Below, piece by piece: positions 45,301-55,700 of a stretch of DNA of 64,000 nucleotides. Made by a program: the position numbers and the translations under genes. Positions within the stretch are counted from its first letter, which is position 1, and each line of letters starts with the position of its first letter. A model generated the notes under the pieces. The model had not been told where the DNA came from. It saw only the letters and a list, made by a program, of their open reading frames with translations, and ran no database searches. Source of the DNA: Ciona intestinalis (taxonomy: Eukaryota > Chordata > Ascidiacea > Phlebobranchia > Cionidae); assembly GCF_000224145.3 (NCBI RefSeq), contig NW_004190427.2:86895-150894 (forward strand). Reading direction: 5' to 3'.

Positions 45301-47829
45301 ATGAATATTTAATAAAAAAAACTATTTACATTAGCCACATAAGGTTCTAACTTTCGTAAATATTTCATCATAATAACAGTTAAGTTAGGATAATTATACC
45401 AGTGCTCTTCAACCTTTTTTGGGTTGGTAAACCCCTAAAGTTGTTGCGACAAACTCATGTACCCCTGATTGCTTTAACGTAAAACTAATGAAGTTTCGCA
45501 ATTCCCAGTGATGCAAGATATAGAATTCATATAAAAAACTGTAGAAAAATGGCTAAATTTGTTAAAAATGTTCAAAACTGAGTATTATTGCTGAAAATTG
45601 TTGAAGTTTGTGATGCACCCTTGTATACCCTTTTGTACTGGTGCACCCCTGGCATATTTTGATGCACCCTAGGGTGCACCGTGCACACCGGTTGAAGAGC
45701 ACTGAATTATACAGTCCAAAATTTTGGCAGATTTTTGGTAAATCCCACATTATACACATTAACCACAAATAGTTCATTTTTGAATAATTCAACTTATTTA
45801 ACATGTTTTGCAGTCCAGGATCAGAGGAGAACATTGATGTTCAACAGCGCGACATCTCTGTATACGACACACAGTGTATTAAATGTGAAAACTGTGACAC
45901 GGATGTAAGTTTTATAGCTCCATACCTATACCTTGACAATATAGCCTAAATGAATGTAACTTGCTTTATCTACACGTAGTCAGAAAATGACAGTTGTTAT
46001 AACAAAGGTGTTCTGTTTTATACACCCTGTGCCAGCTTATAAGTTACCATGTGTGTTTTATTTCGAGAAAATCTTTTTTTTATGTATGGCTGATAATTTG
46101 GACAACCTATTAGTGACCACTGGGTTGGAGCAATTGCTGTTAGGTGTCTTACCCAAGGACACATATACCCCACCCCATTTAGCATACAAGTTTTAGGCAT
46201 AAAACGGCTTTATCTCTGCTTCTAGGTATCTACACAACTAAGCAGAGCAAAAGTATTTACTGTTCTACAAACCCAATCAATTAAATCCATAATGTTACCC
46301 CTATTTTTCAACTTGTACCTGCATGTAAGCAATGTCACCACAAATTGTGTGAAAAATTAGAAAAAAATGCTTAGAACTACTTGAGTTTACAAACTCAATG
46401 GTGTTTGGGTAATCTAACAACCTAGCTGCCTATCCCATTATTAATTTCTGTATTTTCAAGCCCCATTTACTTTATTTAGCATCCATTTTATGGTTTGAAA
46501 AACACTTGTTAATTTATAACAAAATCCATGTATTTCTAATTTATAATCATAGGCACTAGACTTAGGGTGACAGTGTCGGCAGGTCTACCCAGCCATTATT
46601 TACCCCAAATTGCCTTGTTCCACCATATTTAACAATACCATCAACCAGATTTGTAAACTGTGCGCAACCTGCTTGTCACATCAGCTTCAGAATGATTTAA
46701 CCACAGCATACCTTGAACACACCAACAAAGTTCGATCGCAAAGAGTAATCCCTCCACCCATGGTAAGTCTTATAATGTTTAATGAATTTACTTAAATAAT
46801 CTTTTAATGGCTTATCCGGTATGAAAATCGTTTTTTCGACGTTTTATTATTTTTTAATGACTCTGGTTTACAAAAAATGTTGTCTATTTCTGCCATTTGG
46901 CAAGACTTCATCAGGGAATGTTTTTCTTTTATTCAAAATCGGTGTATGCACATGAAATCAGTTTCTTAAGTAAAACTGAATGTCACCTAAAAAAACATGC
47001 CAATATATCTCAAAAGCATAAAGGTTCAAAACATCATTACATCCCCTTATTACATCATTATGTTATCTTTGTTTTCCTAATTGTCCCCGAGTTTATGTTT
47101 TTTTGCTTGCTTTTTCTAATGGAAATATACCTAAATTCTGTAAGTCATGCAGTTGTAAGTAAGGTTTTTATTATGGACTAAAAAGTTTATGAAATACTTT
47201 TAAATAAAAAATTGGTTGAGGGGTTGTTAGGAATGCACAGCAAGCCTTGAGGTTTAGTTACAAGCAGGGCCCCTAACTATTGCTCCGCCGCCCAACTTTA
47301 AATTAATATCTTTAAGACCCCTGAGCATAAAGAAGACTTCACTGATTTGCCGGAGCGAGACAGGCTGACAGCTCTATGGTTTAAAGGGATGTGTTTAAAG
47401 GACACTGCTTGGTGCAATTGATATGGGGGCTCTATACTGAAACGAGATTTTTTTCTGCGCATGTGAGGGTATGTACCACGCAAGGCATACTAATAAGGGT
47501 CTGGTGCTATGGAATACTTACCAGACAAAAATTAACTCCAACAAATTGTTTAATATATGAGAAATAACAGAAGATGGTATTTAAATAAGAGACTGACGAT
47601 GCCATTTACGCGAAATATGTATCTCTTGTACTTAATTTTGTCCGTTATGTATTTTGTAACACCAGATCCTGACTGTGATTCTTTATGGAAGAATTGTTCT
47701 GCCTTATAAGCACCAAATCAGGGTAGATTCAAGGCATTTATTACAATGCTAACTAATTAAATCCTGTTATATTTTTCTAATTTGCAGTCATGGACAAGTA
47801 AATCATTGCAGTGGATAAACGAAATATAG
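39309..47829 (+). CDS. Membrane-anchored tubulin tyrosine ligase-like protein (TTLL15-like)
   Basis: Exons: 39309-39414, 40117-40270, 40789-40945, 41433-41497, 41727-41857, 42393-42546, 43116-43200, 43721-43963, 44912-45054, 45814-45904, 46649-46762, 47788-47829 (1485 nt, 494 aa). Residues ~26-43 (YLVIATVFLGFYLLFSQV) form one N-terminal membrane anchor. The TTL domain follows: the ATP-binding LWVQKNNQHRGITIK, the FVQEFVKDPLLVDGKKFDIG block, and the metal-binding end VRFDFVLGADLKVYLMEVN. TTL-family enzymes ligate amino acids, mostly glutamate or glycine, to tubulin. The usual Arg after KFDI is Gly here, so activity needs a test. The C terminus is Cys-rich (CIKCENCDTDICKLCATC). The stop codon lies at the left end of a MITE. 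Assignment to the family is firm, to the TTLL15 type tentative. Confidence 0.85.
41188..41400 (+). repeat. SINE, head and body
   Basis: Decayed tRNA-like head (AAAGTGGTTAGCACACCTGC) then CTACCATTGTAGGCGTATTT; in a TTLL intron, ending ~30 bp before the exon at 41433. Confidence 0.7.
42572..42850 (-). repeat. SINE 3' fragments, minus strand
   Basis: Two pieces: AATGACAGTCGTTATAGCAC near 42586, and CGACAGTCGTTACAACACAG near 42776 followed by an inverted partner CCTGTGTTGTAACCCTGTC. In a TTLL intron. Confidence 0.5.
43350..43555 (-). repeat. SINE, 5'-truncated
   Basis: AATGTACCTTACTTTATCTT, then CGAGTTACCATGTATGTTAC and TTTGGACAACCCATTAGTGA read on the plus strand. In a TTLL intron. Confidence 0.65.
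44224..44379. mobile_element. Short TIR element with CATAGGCACCAAAC ends
   Basis: CATAGGCACCAAAC at 44224-44237 and its exact reverse complement GTTTGGTGCCTATG at 44366-44379 bound a 156-bp AT-rich element in a TTLL intron. The target-site duplication is not clear. Confidence 0.6.
44420..44748 (+). repeat. SINE, near full length
   Basis: It starts with the tRNA-like head (GCCGTGGCAAAGTGGTTAGC) and ends in GGTTCATTCATTCATTCAAT. It is followed at once by a MITE. In a TTLL intron. Confidence 0.75.
44756..44862 (+). mobile_element. MITE copy 20, internally deleted
   Basis: Only ~107 bp: both ends are present (TACTGTGGGGAAGATAGAAC and TTCCCCCACCCTACTATAT), but the central ~95 bp are missing. Confidence 0.8.
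45400..45704. mobile_element. hAT-type non-autonomous DNA transposon
   Basis: The ends are CAGTGCTCTTCAACC and GGTTGAAGAGCACTG, perfect 15-bp inverted repeats of the hAT type. An exact 8-bp target duplication AATTATAC flanks it at 45392-45399 and 45705-45712. The 305-bp element has no transposase and lies in a TTLL intron. Confidence 0.9.
45946..46172 (-). repeat. SINE, minus strand
   Basis: GAATGTAACTTGCTTTATCT, then GCCAGCTTATAAGTTACCAT and TTGGACAACCTATTAGTGAC. In a TTLL intron. Confidence 0.65.
46549..46615 (+). mobile_element. Left end of a CATAGGCAC-type element
   Basis: CATAGGCACTAGACTTAGGG then GGCAGGTCTACCC resemble the left part of the element at 44224. It ends ~35 bp before the TTLL exon at 46649, so the polypyrimidine region there may be partly transposon-derived. 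Confidence 0.5.
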
Positions 47830-48022
47830 TATGGTGGGGGAAGATGGGACACCTTTAGCACATAAAATATTTTAATATCCTGATCGTGTTTTAAAAAATT
47901 AACAACAGTCTATGGTGATTAAGAGGATATGATTTTATAATTTTTTTAATGTTTTTTGTTTACTCCTAATTTGGAGAAAACAGAATGAACAGGTGTCCCA
48001 TCTTCCTTCCACCCTACTATAT
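47823..48022 (+). mobile_element. MITE copy 21, overlapping the TTLL stop codon
   Basis: The left end ATATAGTATGGTGGGGGAAG contains the TAG at 47827-47829. The right end is CTTCCACCCTACTATATAT. Confidence 0.85.
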
Positions 48023-48269
48023 ATTAGAAGTTAAGAAATTATTGAATATTTATAGTTGCCACGTACACACCTAATGTATACTATTTACTATTATTGGTCA
48101 GAAAATGCAGTATGACTGTCGATTTTTAACTTTATTTTGATAAATGGTTTTAAAACTATTTCTTTCTTCTTTTCTTTTTTTTTATTTTATATTATGAAAA
48201 AACTGTTATGTTTTTTTTTTACATATCGTTTACTGTATAGACTATGGAATATATTTGATTTTTTTGTTG

Positions 48270-48296
48270 TATGAACTAGTCCGGGACTAGTTCATA
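48270..48296. repeat. 27-nt perfect palindrome
   Basis: TATGAACTAGTCC, a single G, then GGACTAGTTCATA. It lies between TTLL and the ShKT gene. Confidence 0.8.
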
Positions 48297-48359
48297 GTAG
48301 TCCCATATGTATAGTAGCATTGTAAGCGAATGTTTTCATAGACAAACAACCGCAATTGC

Positions 48360-48505
48360 TTTGAGTTACTTTATCAGTTGTTGTTCAAGTTATCAGCAAT
48401 ATATTACAAAAATAATCACCCACAAATCCACATATGTGGTAACTCGTAAGCTGGCTCGAGGTGTATGAAACGGAACACCCATGTTAATGTTAACGACTGC
48501 CGTTG
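48360..48505 (+). repeat. SINE body and 3' part
   Basis: TGTGGTAACTCGTAAGCTGG then GTATGAAACGGAACACCCAT; head missing. Confidence 0.65.
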
Positions 48506-49841
48506 CCTTTTACATTTTATATTCAGTTATTCTTAAAATTTGAAAGTTTTTTTTCTAAATTATTGTCCTATTTTTCATCAACTTCAATTGATTTAATGTC
48601 TACTACCTCATTATATATATACACAACTGAGTTTTTGCAGTAAATCAACCATTTTTACTGTTTTCAAGTTAAATAAAAGAATATAATAGTGTCCGTTACA
48701 AAATGTCTTTTAGAAAAGGGAAAAAAAAGTACAGACCAGAAATAAATAATGTATACCAAAAAATGCAAAAATCATCTGAAAGTATTTTTTTTAATGGGAC
48801 TTTGTAGCAGCAAATTTCTCTGAAAAATCGCGGGAATTTCCACACATTATCCGCTGTGCCAGTATTTCACACAAAACACCGTTTATTTTTTTTCATTTTT
48901 AGGTCAATTTTTTAAAAGTTTAAGACTAAATGCACGCTACGAAATGACCATGGCAATAAAAAAACATCGGTTTATCGAAAGAAATCTATATGACTACAAT
49001 CGTACACAAATTGATTTAGTACTCTAGGCTCCAACATGGAGCATCTTTTTCACAAACAGTTCAAATAACTCGATTGTATTTTAAACAGTTAAGAACTTAA
49101 TTTCGGAGGCGTGATAATATGGTGATATATTTATTAAGTTTCTAATTACTACACCACGCTTGAGAGGTCACCTTAACGAATTGGGAAATTTTGAGACAAT
49201 TATATATGTTTTAAGAAAAAAATAACGAGGGACAAATATATCTCTGTAAAATGCGACTAAAACAAAAACAAGTTTTCCAATTTATTATTAGTAGTTGTTG
49301 TTCTTTTTGTTCCATAGTAGTACAGCCGCAGCACGAGCATGAAACACGTATTTGTTATTAATAAAAACGTATTTGTTATTTATAGCAACGCTGAGCGGCT
49401 GCCCAATGAGACATGGGTAGCCTGTCTGTGGCGTATATTTGGGTAAGGTCAAACCAAATTCCACGACCAGAAAATGCAGTCAATTTCCCCTTTTAAATGT
49501 AATGTTCGAGGACATATCCTTAGTTTAACCAGTCAATTGGGTTTAGGTGTCTGTTTAAGCAACCTGTCTGTTTACCTGTCTGTGGCAATTGTACTCCATG
49601 AGCCAATACACGGCCCGAATCGCACTATGCCAAACTTTTATAAAAAACGGAAACACACTCACGACATGCCCCTAATTGCAGTTTGTTGCACCCAGATAAT
49701 TTTACCGCTCGAGTTGTAAATAATCTGTAAAACAAAACTCAGAACACGTGCGGTTTGTTTATCCCGTAAAGTGAACCTTGTATAACTCGCTGCGTGGATT
49801 GAAACGTAAGAACGTATATTCCAATGACTCAAATATAGAGT

Positions 49842-49849
49842 TATATAAG
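49842..49849 (+). promoter_or_regulatory. TATA box of the plus-strand ShKT gene
   Basis: TATATAAG 69 bp before the ATG at 49911, matching the spacing in the inverted paralogue. Confidence 0.65.
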
Positions 49850-49910
49850 TAGCACACCAGCTTCAAAATTCAACCAAAATTGGAACCAACAACCAAAGAC
49901 GACTTTCACT

Positions 49911-52205
49911 ATGAAGACCATGGGACCAGCAATCGGATTTGTTTTGACCGTCTTCTTCTTTCGAGCAGGAGTTGGCATTAACACAAATCTTCTACGAAGT
50001 ATTCTGGTGAACCAAGTTTCTGTTGGTTGCTGTAAGTATACGGTGTAAATTGGCTCACATAAATAAAACCGTTATAATTTTGGGTTCAACAGATACGTCT
50101 TTTAACTGATACCCTTTCCGAAACGCTTTATCCGTAAAGGTGTTTTAACGAATGTCGTTTTGCTGTCGGTACCATTTTTTTTGCTGTCGGTACCAAGTAA
50201 TATATGATATTCGCTATCTTTTTAAAAAGATAAATAAAATATATTATGTCATGATAACCAATGTTTTTCCCCCAGCTGCCGTCTGTTCTGACAGCAATTC
50301 AGCTTGCGCTACATGGAAGTTGTACACACCAACGATGTGTTCTGGTGCCTTGAGATTGATGTGTCAACGGACTTGTGCAGTTTGTACACCATGTGGCGAA
50401 ACGTCCGCTGAAGCAAGAGCAAGCATGGGCATCACAAGTGCTACAACATGCGACAGTGAGTGGCGCTAACTAAATATATAGTACCTTGTGTAAGTTGGGA
50501 CACCTTTAGCACACAATCTCCAAATACCCTCATCGCGTTTTAAACAATTAACAACGGTGTATGGGATTCGTGAGGTTACTGTTTTATAACTTTTTGAATG
50601 TTCTTCGTCTACTACTAAGTGGAACGAGAATATAGAATGAAAAAGTGTCCTATCTTCCCCACCCTACTATATAGTACTTTTGGTAAGTTTTGACTCCTTT
50701 ACCACGTTTAACAAAACAATTAACGGCGTCTAACGGTTTTATAATTTTTCAAATGTTTTTTGTTTACTACCAAATGACACGATAAAATAGAATAAAAAGA
50801 TATCCTACTTCAACCTACTATATTACTAACCTTTTAATCTGGAGTTCCTAACTTTTTCGAGACGAAGAATAAATTTCTGCTAAAAATAAGTTAAGAAACT
50901 TGTTCATTGTTCGTATACAATATATGCAACAAAACTGGTGTAATATGCGACATTAAGTATAGTAGGGTGGGGAAAGATGGGACACCTTTTCTTTCAATTT
51001 TCTCGTCCCCTTTGGTAGTAAACAAAGAACATTTAAAGAATTATAAAACCGTATCCTCACGACTTCCATAGACCGTTGCTAATTGTTTAAAACACAATCA
51101 GAGCATTTAGATATTATGTACTAAAGGTGTCCCGTCTTCCCCCACCCTACTATATACTAGATCTAAATTGTTCTATTCAGGTATAGCTTTTATTAGTATA
51201 AAAAAACACTGCTTTTACCTTACGGTAAATAAAGGTATAATTGCCAAAAAAGCATTTTTTATTTATAACGATACAGATAAATTAATTAATTAAACATGTT
51301 CAACCATTTTTTCAGTTAACTGTAGAAATCAACTCGGTGAGACGTACTGTGATGCAATATACGCAAGGAATATGTGCACTGGCGCAAACCGAGCTGGTTG
51401 CATGAAGTCGTGCAAAGTGTGTGCGGGGTGCAATCTTCCACCTGCAAAACCACCATGCCGAAACGGTAAGCTGCTACCATTGTGGGCTTATGAGAAAGAC
51501 ACTCAACGGCAATTGCTCCAACCCAGTGGTCATTAATGGGCTGTCCAAATTATCAACCACACATAAAAAATGAAAAAAATCCTCCCCCCTCATTTTCAAA
51601 AATATTCACCTACAATGTAACATACTTGGCAACTCGTCAACTGGTACAAGGTGTATTCATTCAAGCAGTTATGGTATCCATAGACGTTAAAAATCAAAAA
51701 AATAATCACCTATGAAGTTACACATGTGGTAAAAAAGTTTGAAGTGTATGAAAAATAACACTCGAGTTATATAACGACTGTCGCTACCCCTCCACGCGAG
51801 GTTACAAAATCTGATATTAATTCATTCATGTATTTAAGTTATATTATAAGTTTTGAATCAATTCAGCAAAGATGAATTAAATTATTATCCATTTGGTTTG
51901 TTTCAGATTGTGCTGATTATAATAAAGATTGTGATTACTGGAACCAGATGGGTTACTGTATGGGAGAAGGGCAGTATCCCCATACAAGAATCGCTTGTCC
52001 ACTGAGCTGTATGGTGTGTCAGAAATGCGGAGGCGGCCAAGACGGCGCTCGGGGAAATAGCACAGCCGCCGGTGGGCAGCAGGGAGCAAGTGGCAGCACA
52101 AATCAAGGGCAACCTGGTGGAAATACTGTGCAAGCACAACTGACCGAGCAGAGAAGCGCCGCACGTTCTGGGTTGGGAGAATATACATCGTTTTCACAAG
52201 GATAG
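49911..52205 (+). CDS. Secreted protein with three ShKT-type domains
   Basis: Exons: 49911-50031, 50276-50455, 51316-51465, 51907-52205 (750 nt, 249 aa). Exon 1 encodes a signal peptide (AIGFVLTVFFFRAGVG) and a short stretch ending NQVSVGC. Exons 2, 3 and 4 each carry one Cys-rich ShKT-like domain, ending in the CxxxCxxC patterns MCQRTCAVCTPC, CMKSCKVCAGC and CPLSCMVCQKC. A Gly/Gln/Ser-rich low-complexity tail of ~65 residues follows. All introns are phase 1, so each domain exon is a symmetric unit. The gene is paralogous to the minus-strand one at 23483-26758, with the same exon plan. Family knowledge: ShKT modules occur in secreted proteases, oxidases and small Cys-rich proteins; no enzymatic domain is present here. 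Function is unknown; extracellular action is inferred. Confidence 0.85.
50478..50674 (+). mobile_element. MITE copy 22
   Basis: TATAGTACCTTGTGTAAGTT at the left and CTTCCCCACCCTACTATAT at the right; in ShKT intron 2. Confidence 0.8.
50675..50823 (+). mobile_element. MITE copy 23, decayed, directly adjacent to copy 22
   Basis: AACAAAACAATTAACGGCGT, TGTTTTTTGTTTACTACCAA and CTTCAACCTACTATAT remain. It starts where copy 22 ends. Confidence 0.6.
50957..51156 (-). mobile_element. MITE copy 24, well preserved
   Basis: TATAGTAGGGTGGGGAAAGA and CTTCCCCCACCCTACTATAT; in ShKT intron 2. Confidence 0.9.
51470..51832 (+). repeat. SINE beginning at a splice donor
   Basis: The SINE body (GCTGCTACCATTGTGGGCTT) begins at the fifth base of the intron after the exon ending at 51465. 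An internal rearranged or partly duplicated 3' part follows (two GGTAACTC/GTGGTAAA regions), to the TTCATTCATG tail. Confidence 0.75.
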
Positions 52206-52745
52206 ATGGTATAACACTGGACTAGTGTTGTTTTACAAAAATTGTACTAAAATTGTAGCCTATGTATAATAATATTGTAGCCTATACCGATACGTTGAGA
52301 GCAATCTGTTTAATTAAACATGAAACAGGCAGTAAATGCAACTTGCATATGCTACATATTTTTCGAAAATAATATCTAAAATTTAAAAGTTAATAATTGT
52401 GTTTTTATGTGTAAGATTTATTACAAACCGCCGACATATCGATTATACCAATTCCGCGATTTTAGACTAATGTAATAATGAGTTGTAATAAAGAGTTCCT
52501 GATGTACTTTGCTATTTTATATTTCATGATGTTGTGTTTTACTTGAACCATTGCCTGAGAGACGATCCATGGTTTTTCAGTGACATCGGTTATTTCCCTT
52601 AGGTCTTGTACTGATATGTATTAAAATAGATTGAACGTTACAATAAATACGCCAATTTAGACTAAATGCGCGATTCTGGAATATATGAGCAATTCTTTAG
52701 GTTCTTTTTTAAAACGCGAGTATAGACTAAATACGAGACTTTGTA
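52206..52745. other. Convergent intergenic region
   Basis: 3' UTR of the plus ShKT gene (AATAAA at 52487-52492) and 3' region of the minus SLC22 gene. Nothing else recognised. Confidence 0.55.
52487..52492 (+). promoter_or_regulatory. Poly(A) signal of the plus-strand ShKT gene
   Basis: AATAAA 282 bp after the stop codon. Confidence 0.5.
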
Positions 52746-55700
52746 CTAAAAACGAGTTTTCAGAGCTTCTGCGTCAGATATACGAGCAGGCAAAGTTGTT
52801 CCTTTGGTTTCAGGCAGTTTAAGAATGGACATTAGAGATGATATCAACGCCAACGATCCCATTACTATGAAGGGGACGAATTCACTCGTAGTTTCACCTG
52901 AAAAATATCGTAATTTCGCCTAATTTATTCAGAATAATTGTCCTTGCAAAATCTACAAAAAGTCTTTACATAACANNNNNNNNNNNNNNNNNNNNNNNNN
53001 NNNNNNNNNNNNNNNNNNNNNNNNNAATAACATAAATTTATTGAAACATTTACAGTCTAGATCTATTGTCAAAAGAGCATTTTTTATTTATAACGATACA
53101 GATAAATTAATTAATTAAACATATTCAACCATTTTTTCAGTTAACTGTAGAAATCAACTCGGGGAGACGTACTGTGTAGGCTATACGGTGTGGCACCGCA
53201 CCATACTATGCTACTATACGTATACGTATACCAAGAAACATCAGGTAAGGTGCTGTAAAGCTTCCTATTTTCCCAACTGCCGATGCAGATCCGACCATGA
53301 TATTCCTCAGCAGTGTGGGTGACATTTCCCCAGTTATACTGAAGTTGATGTAAAAAGCACCGATAAGTGACGTCTTGCCCAAAATCACCATGGCCGTCAT
53401 AGCAACTTGATTCACTAACAACAAGATAAGATGTAAAAGTGTAAAAAATGGGATGCCGAAGATTCTTTAATGCTCTAATTTTGATTTTATTTGTCAACGC
53501 AATTAAACTGAACACCACGTTTTATGCATATAATGATAAATGTGTATATACTTTGTGCTATTGCTATGAATAGCATTAAAATACTTTGTCCTCGCGTGAA
53601 ACGATAGTCGTTATATGCAGGAAACGATAGTCGTTATAAAACGGATGTTTTATTTCAAACACTTCGTGGAAGCATATACGTAAATTTACTTATAACACGG
53701 GTGTTTTGTTTCAAACACTTCGTGCAAGCTTATAATAGTGTACTGGATTATTTGTCCACAATGAATTTATCACGTTTGAGTTGTCTGATGTACGAAAGGT
53801 GCGGAGTTATGTGTTTAAATATAGTACACCAGACATCTTTATCTTTTAACATAGAATTTTGCCAAAAGTGATAAGAAAAAGGACTTAGAGTCTTGGACCA
53901 TTAAGTAACATTTAGTTTGACTAAATTGGGGGGTCAATTATACTGGTTATACACATTAACTAATCTAGCAAAAGTATGCAACCTATAGAATACCTTGTTT
54001 TATAAACGGTGCCACTGCTAAGCACATTCCCCCAAATCCCATAAAAAGTGACAACGATAGAGGCCTCCCAAGCCATTGGATTACAAAGAAACCGCCGATG
54101 ATGCCTGGGAACTCAAGCAATCCTGAGACTGCTGCATTGACGTATCGGTCACCACTAAAAGCAGTTATGTTGAGTGCCAATCCGTAGTACACCATGTTGG
54201 TTACTATCCTGGAAATTCAAGAAATGCTGTTTTGAGTAGTGAGTATGAATAGCATGGTTGGTATGAGTGGTATCAGTCTTACTGTAAATCTTGATGGACA
54301 AAAAATAAACAAAACATGGGGCAAAAATGGACAAAACAGAGTAAAAAAATTGGAAAAAACATAAAAAAATCTAAGGGTAAAACCTGGAGCAGAACGTGCT
54401 GGGAATAAAAGGTTAAAATATGGGTAATTTTAAGAACTCGCCGAAATTGACCAAATGGAAATAAGGAAATTTCTTACCATGATATGTATGCGACTACAAG
54501 TCGACACCGCATAGTGGGGCTACGAAGCAAATACAGAAAACTGTACTCGTGGGAATTCTTTTGGACGTTATTTTCTTTTAATATCAATGGATCTTTGTTC
54601 TCATTGAATGCCTAAATGTGAAGTTTTAAAATAATATATAAAGTTTTCCATAGAGGGAAAATAGTAAAAATGATTAAACCACGGCCCAGTGGTTTGCGCG
54701 ACTGCCTCCAAATTAAAACGTATGTCATGGCTTCAAGGCTCGTCGTTGCTACCGTTGTAGGTGTGTTTCCCTGAGCAAGCCACTTAACGACAATTGCATC
54801 AACCTATATTGGTTAGTAATGTGTTGTCTAACTATCAGCCATATACAGAAAAAAAACCCATAAAGTTGCAGTTGTATAACTATTAAGCGACGCAATGTGT
54901 ATGAATCAGAACATCCATGTTAAATGAATGAATGTATAACTTATACTTTATCCTCGTGTGGCAGGAAAACGACAGTCGTTATAACACGGGTGTTCATAAA
55001 CCTTGTACCAGCTTACGAGTTATACCATGTATACGTTACTTTGTGGTTGATATTCTTGGAGGAGAAGAGGGGCTTTTTCTTTGTTACATACACATATGTG
55101 AACAACTGCAGTTTTACGACCACGTATTAACAAAGCAAGTTACGCCTGTTAATTCAAACCATACCTTACCGGGTTATTAAACTTATCAATAAGTTTGCAC
55201 TCGCTCGGCAAACTCTTGCCGTTAATCTTAGCCATCTTACAAAGAACTAGTTGGGCATCCTCGGTTCTACCGGAAGAAAGAAGCCAGTATGGAGATTCCA
55301 GAATAATCCTGAATGTTTGAAAGTAAAAAAAATTATTAACTTAATCAAAATTTTATTAATTTATTTAATGTTTAATACAGTACGGAGGGGTAAGATGAGA
55401 CATTTTCGTTATATTTTATGATCTCATTTTGTTGTAAACAAAGAATATTTACAGAATTGTATAACCCTATAGCCCACGATTCTAAAATAGCGTTGATATT
55501 TGGTAGAAAATGGTATCACTTTTTACCCCAGTATAGAACTATACAGTTTTTAAACGTATTTATACCATTGTGGGGCTCCAGTGGCGCAATCGGTTAGCGC
55601 GCCGTACTTTTTATAACAGTATCGGAGACATGCGGAGGTTGTGAGTTCAAGCCTCACCTGGAGCATATGTTTTTAACACACGGGCATAGTTTGTTGAAGT

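Larger units (their letters stand above)
48023..49841. other. Intergenic upstream of the plus-strand ShKT gene
   Basis: TTLL 3' region, a 27-nt palindrome at 48270-48296, a SINE part at 48360-48505, and otherwise AT-rich sequence. An 81-codon ORF at 49474 resembles nothing known to me. Confidence 0.5.

Noticed and set aside
49020..49160. Possible decayed MITE
   Set aside because: A weak match to TTTTAAACAGTTAAGAAC and GGCGTGATAATATGG only; both ends are absent.
51877..52197. Minus-strand ORFs opposite the last ShKT exon
   Set aside because: Antisense shadow of the Gly/Gln-rich tail; no start or splice context.
53141..53518. 125-codon minus-strand ORF
   Set aside because: Wrong frame across SLC22 exon 9 (53232-53414) and the copied ShKT fragment.
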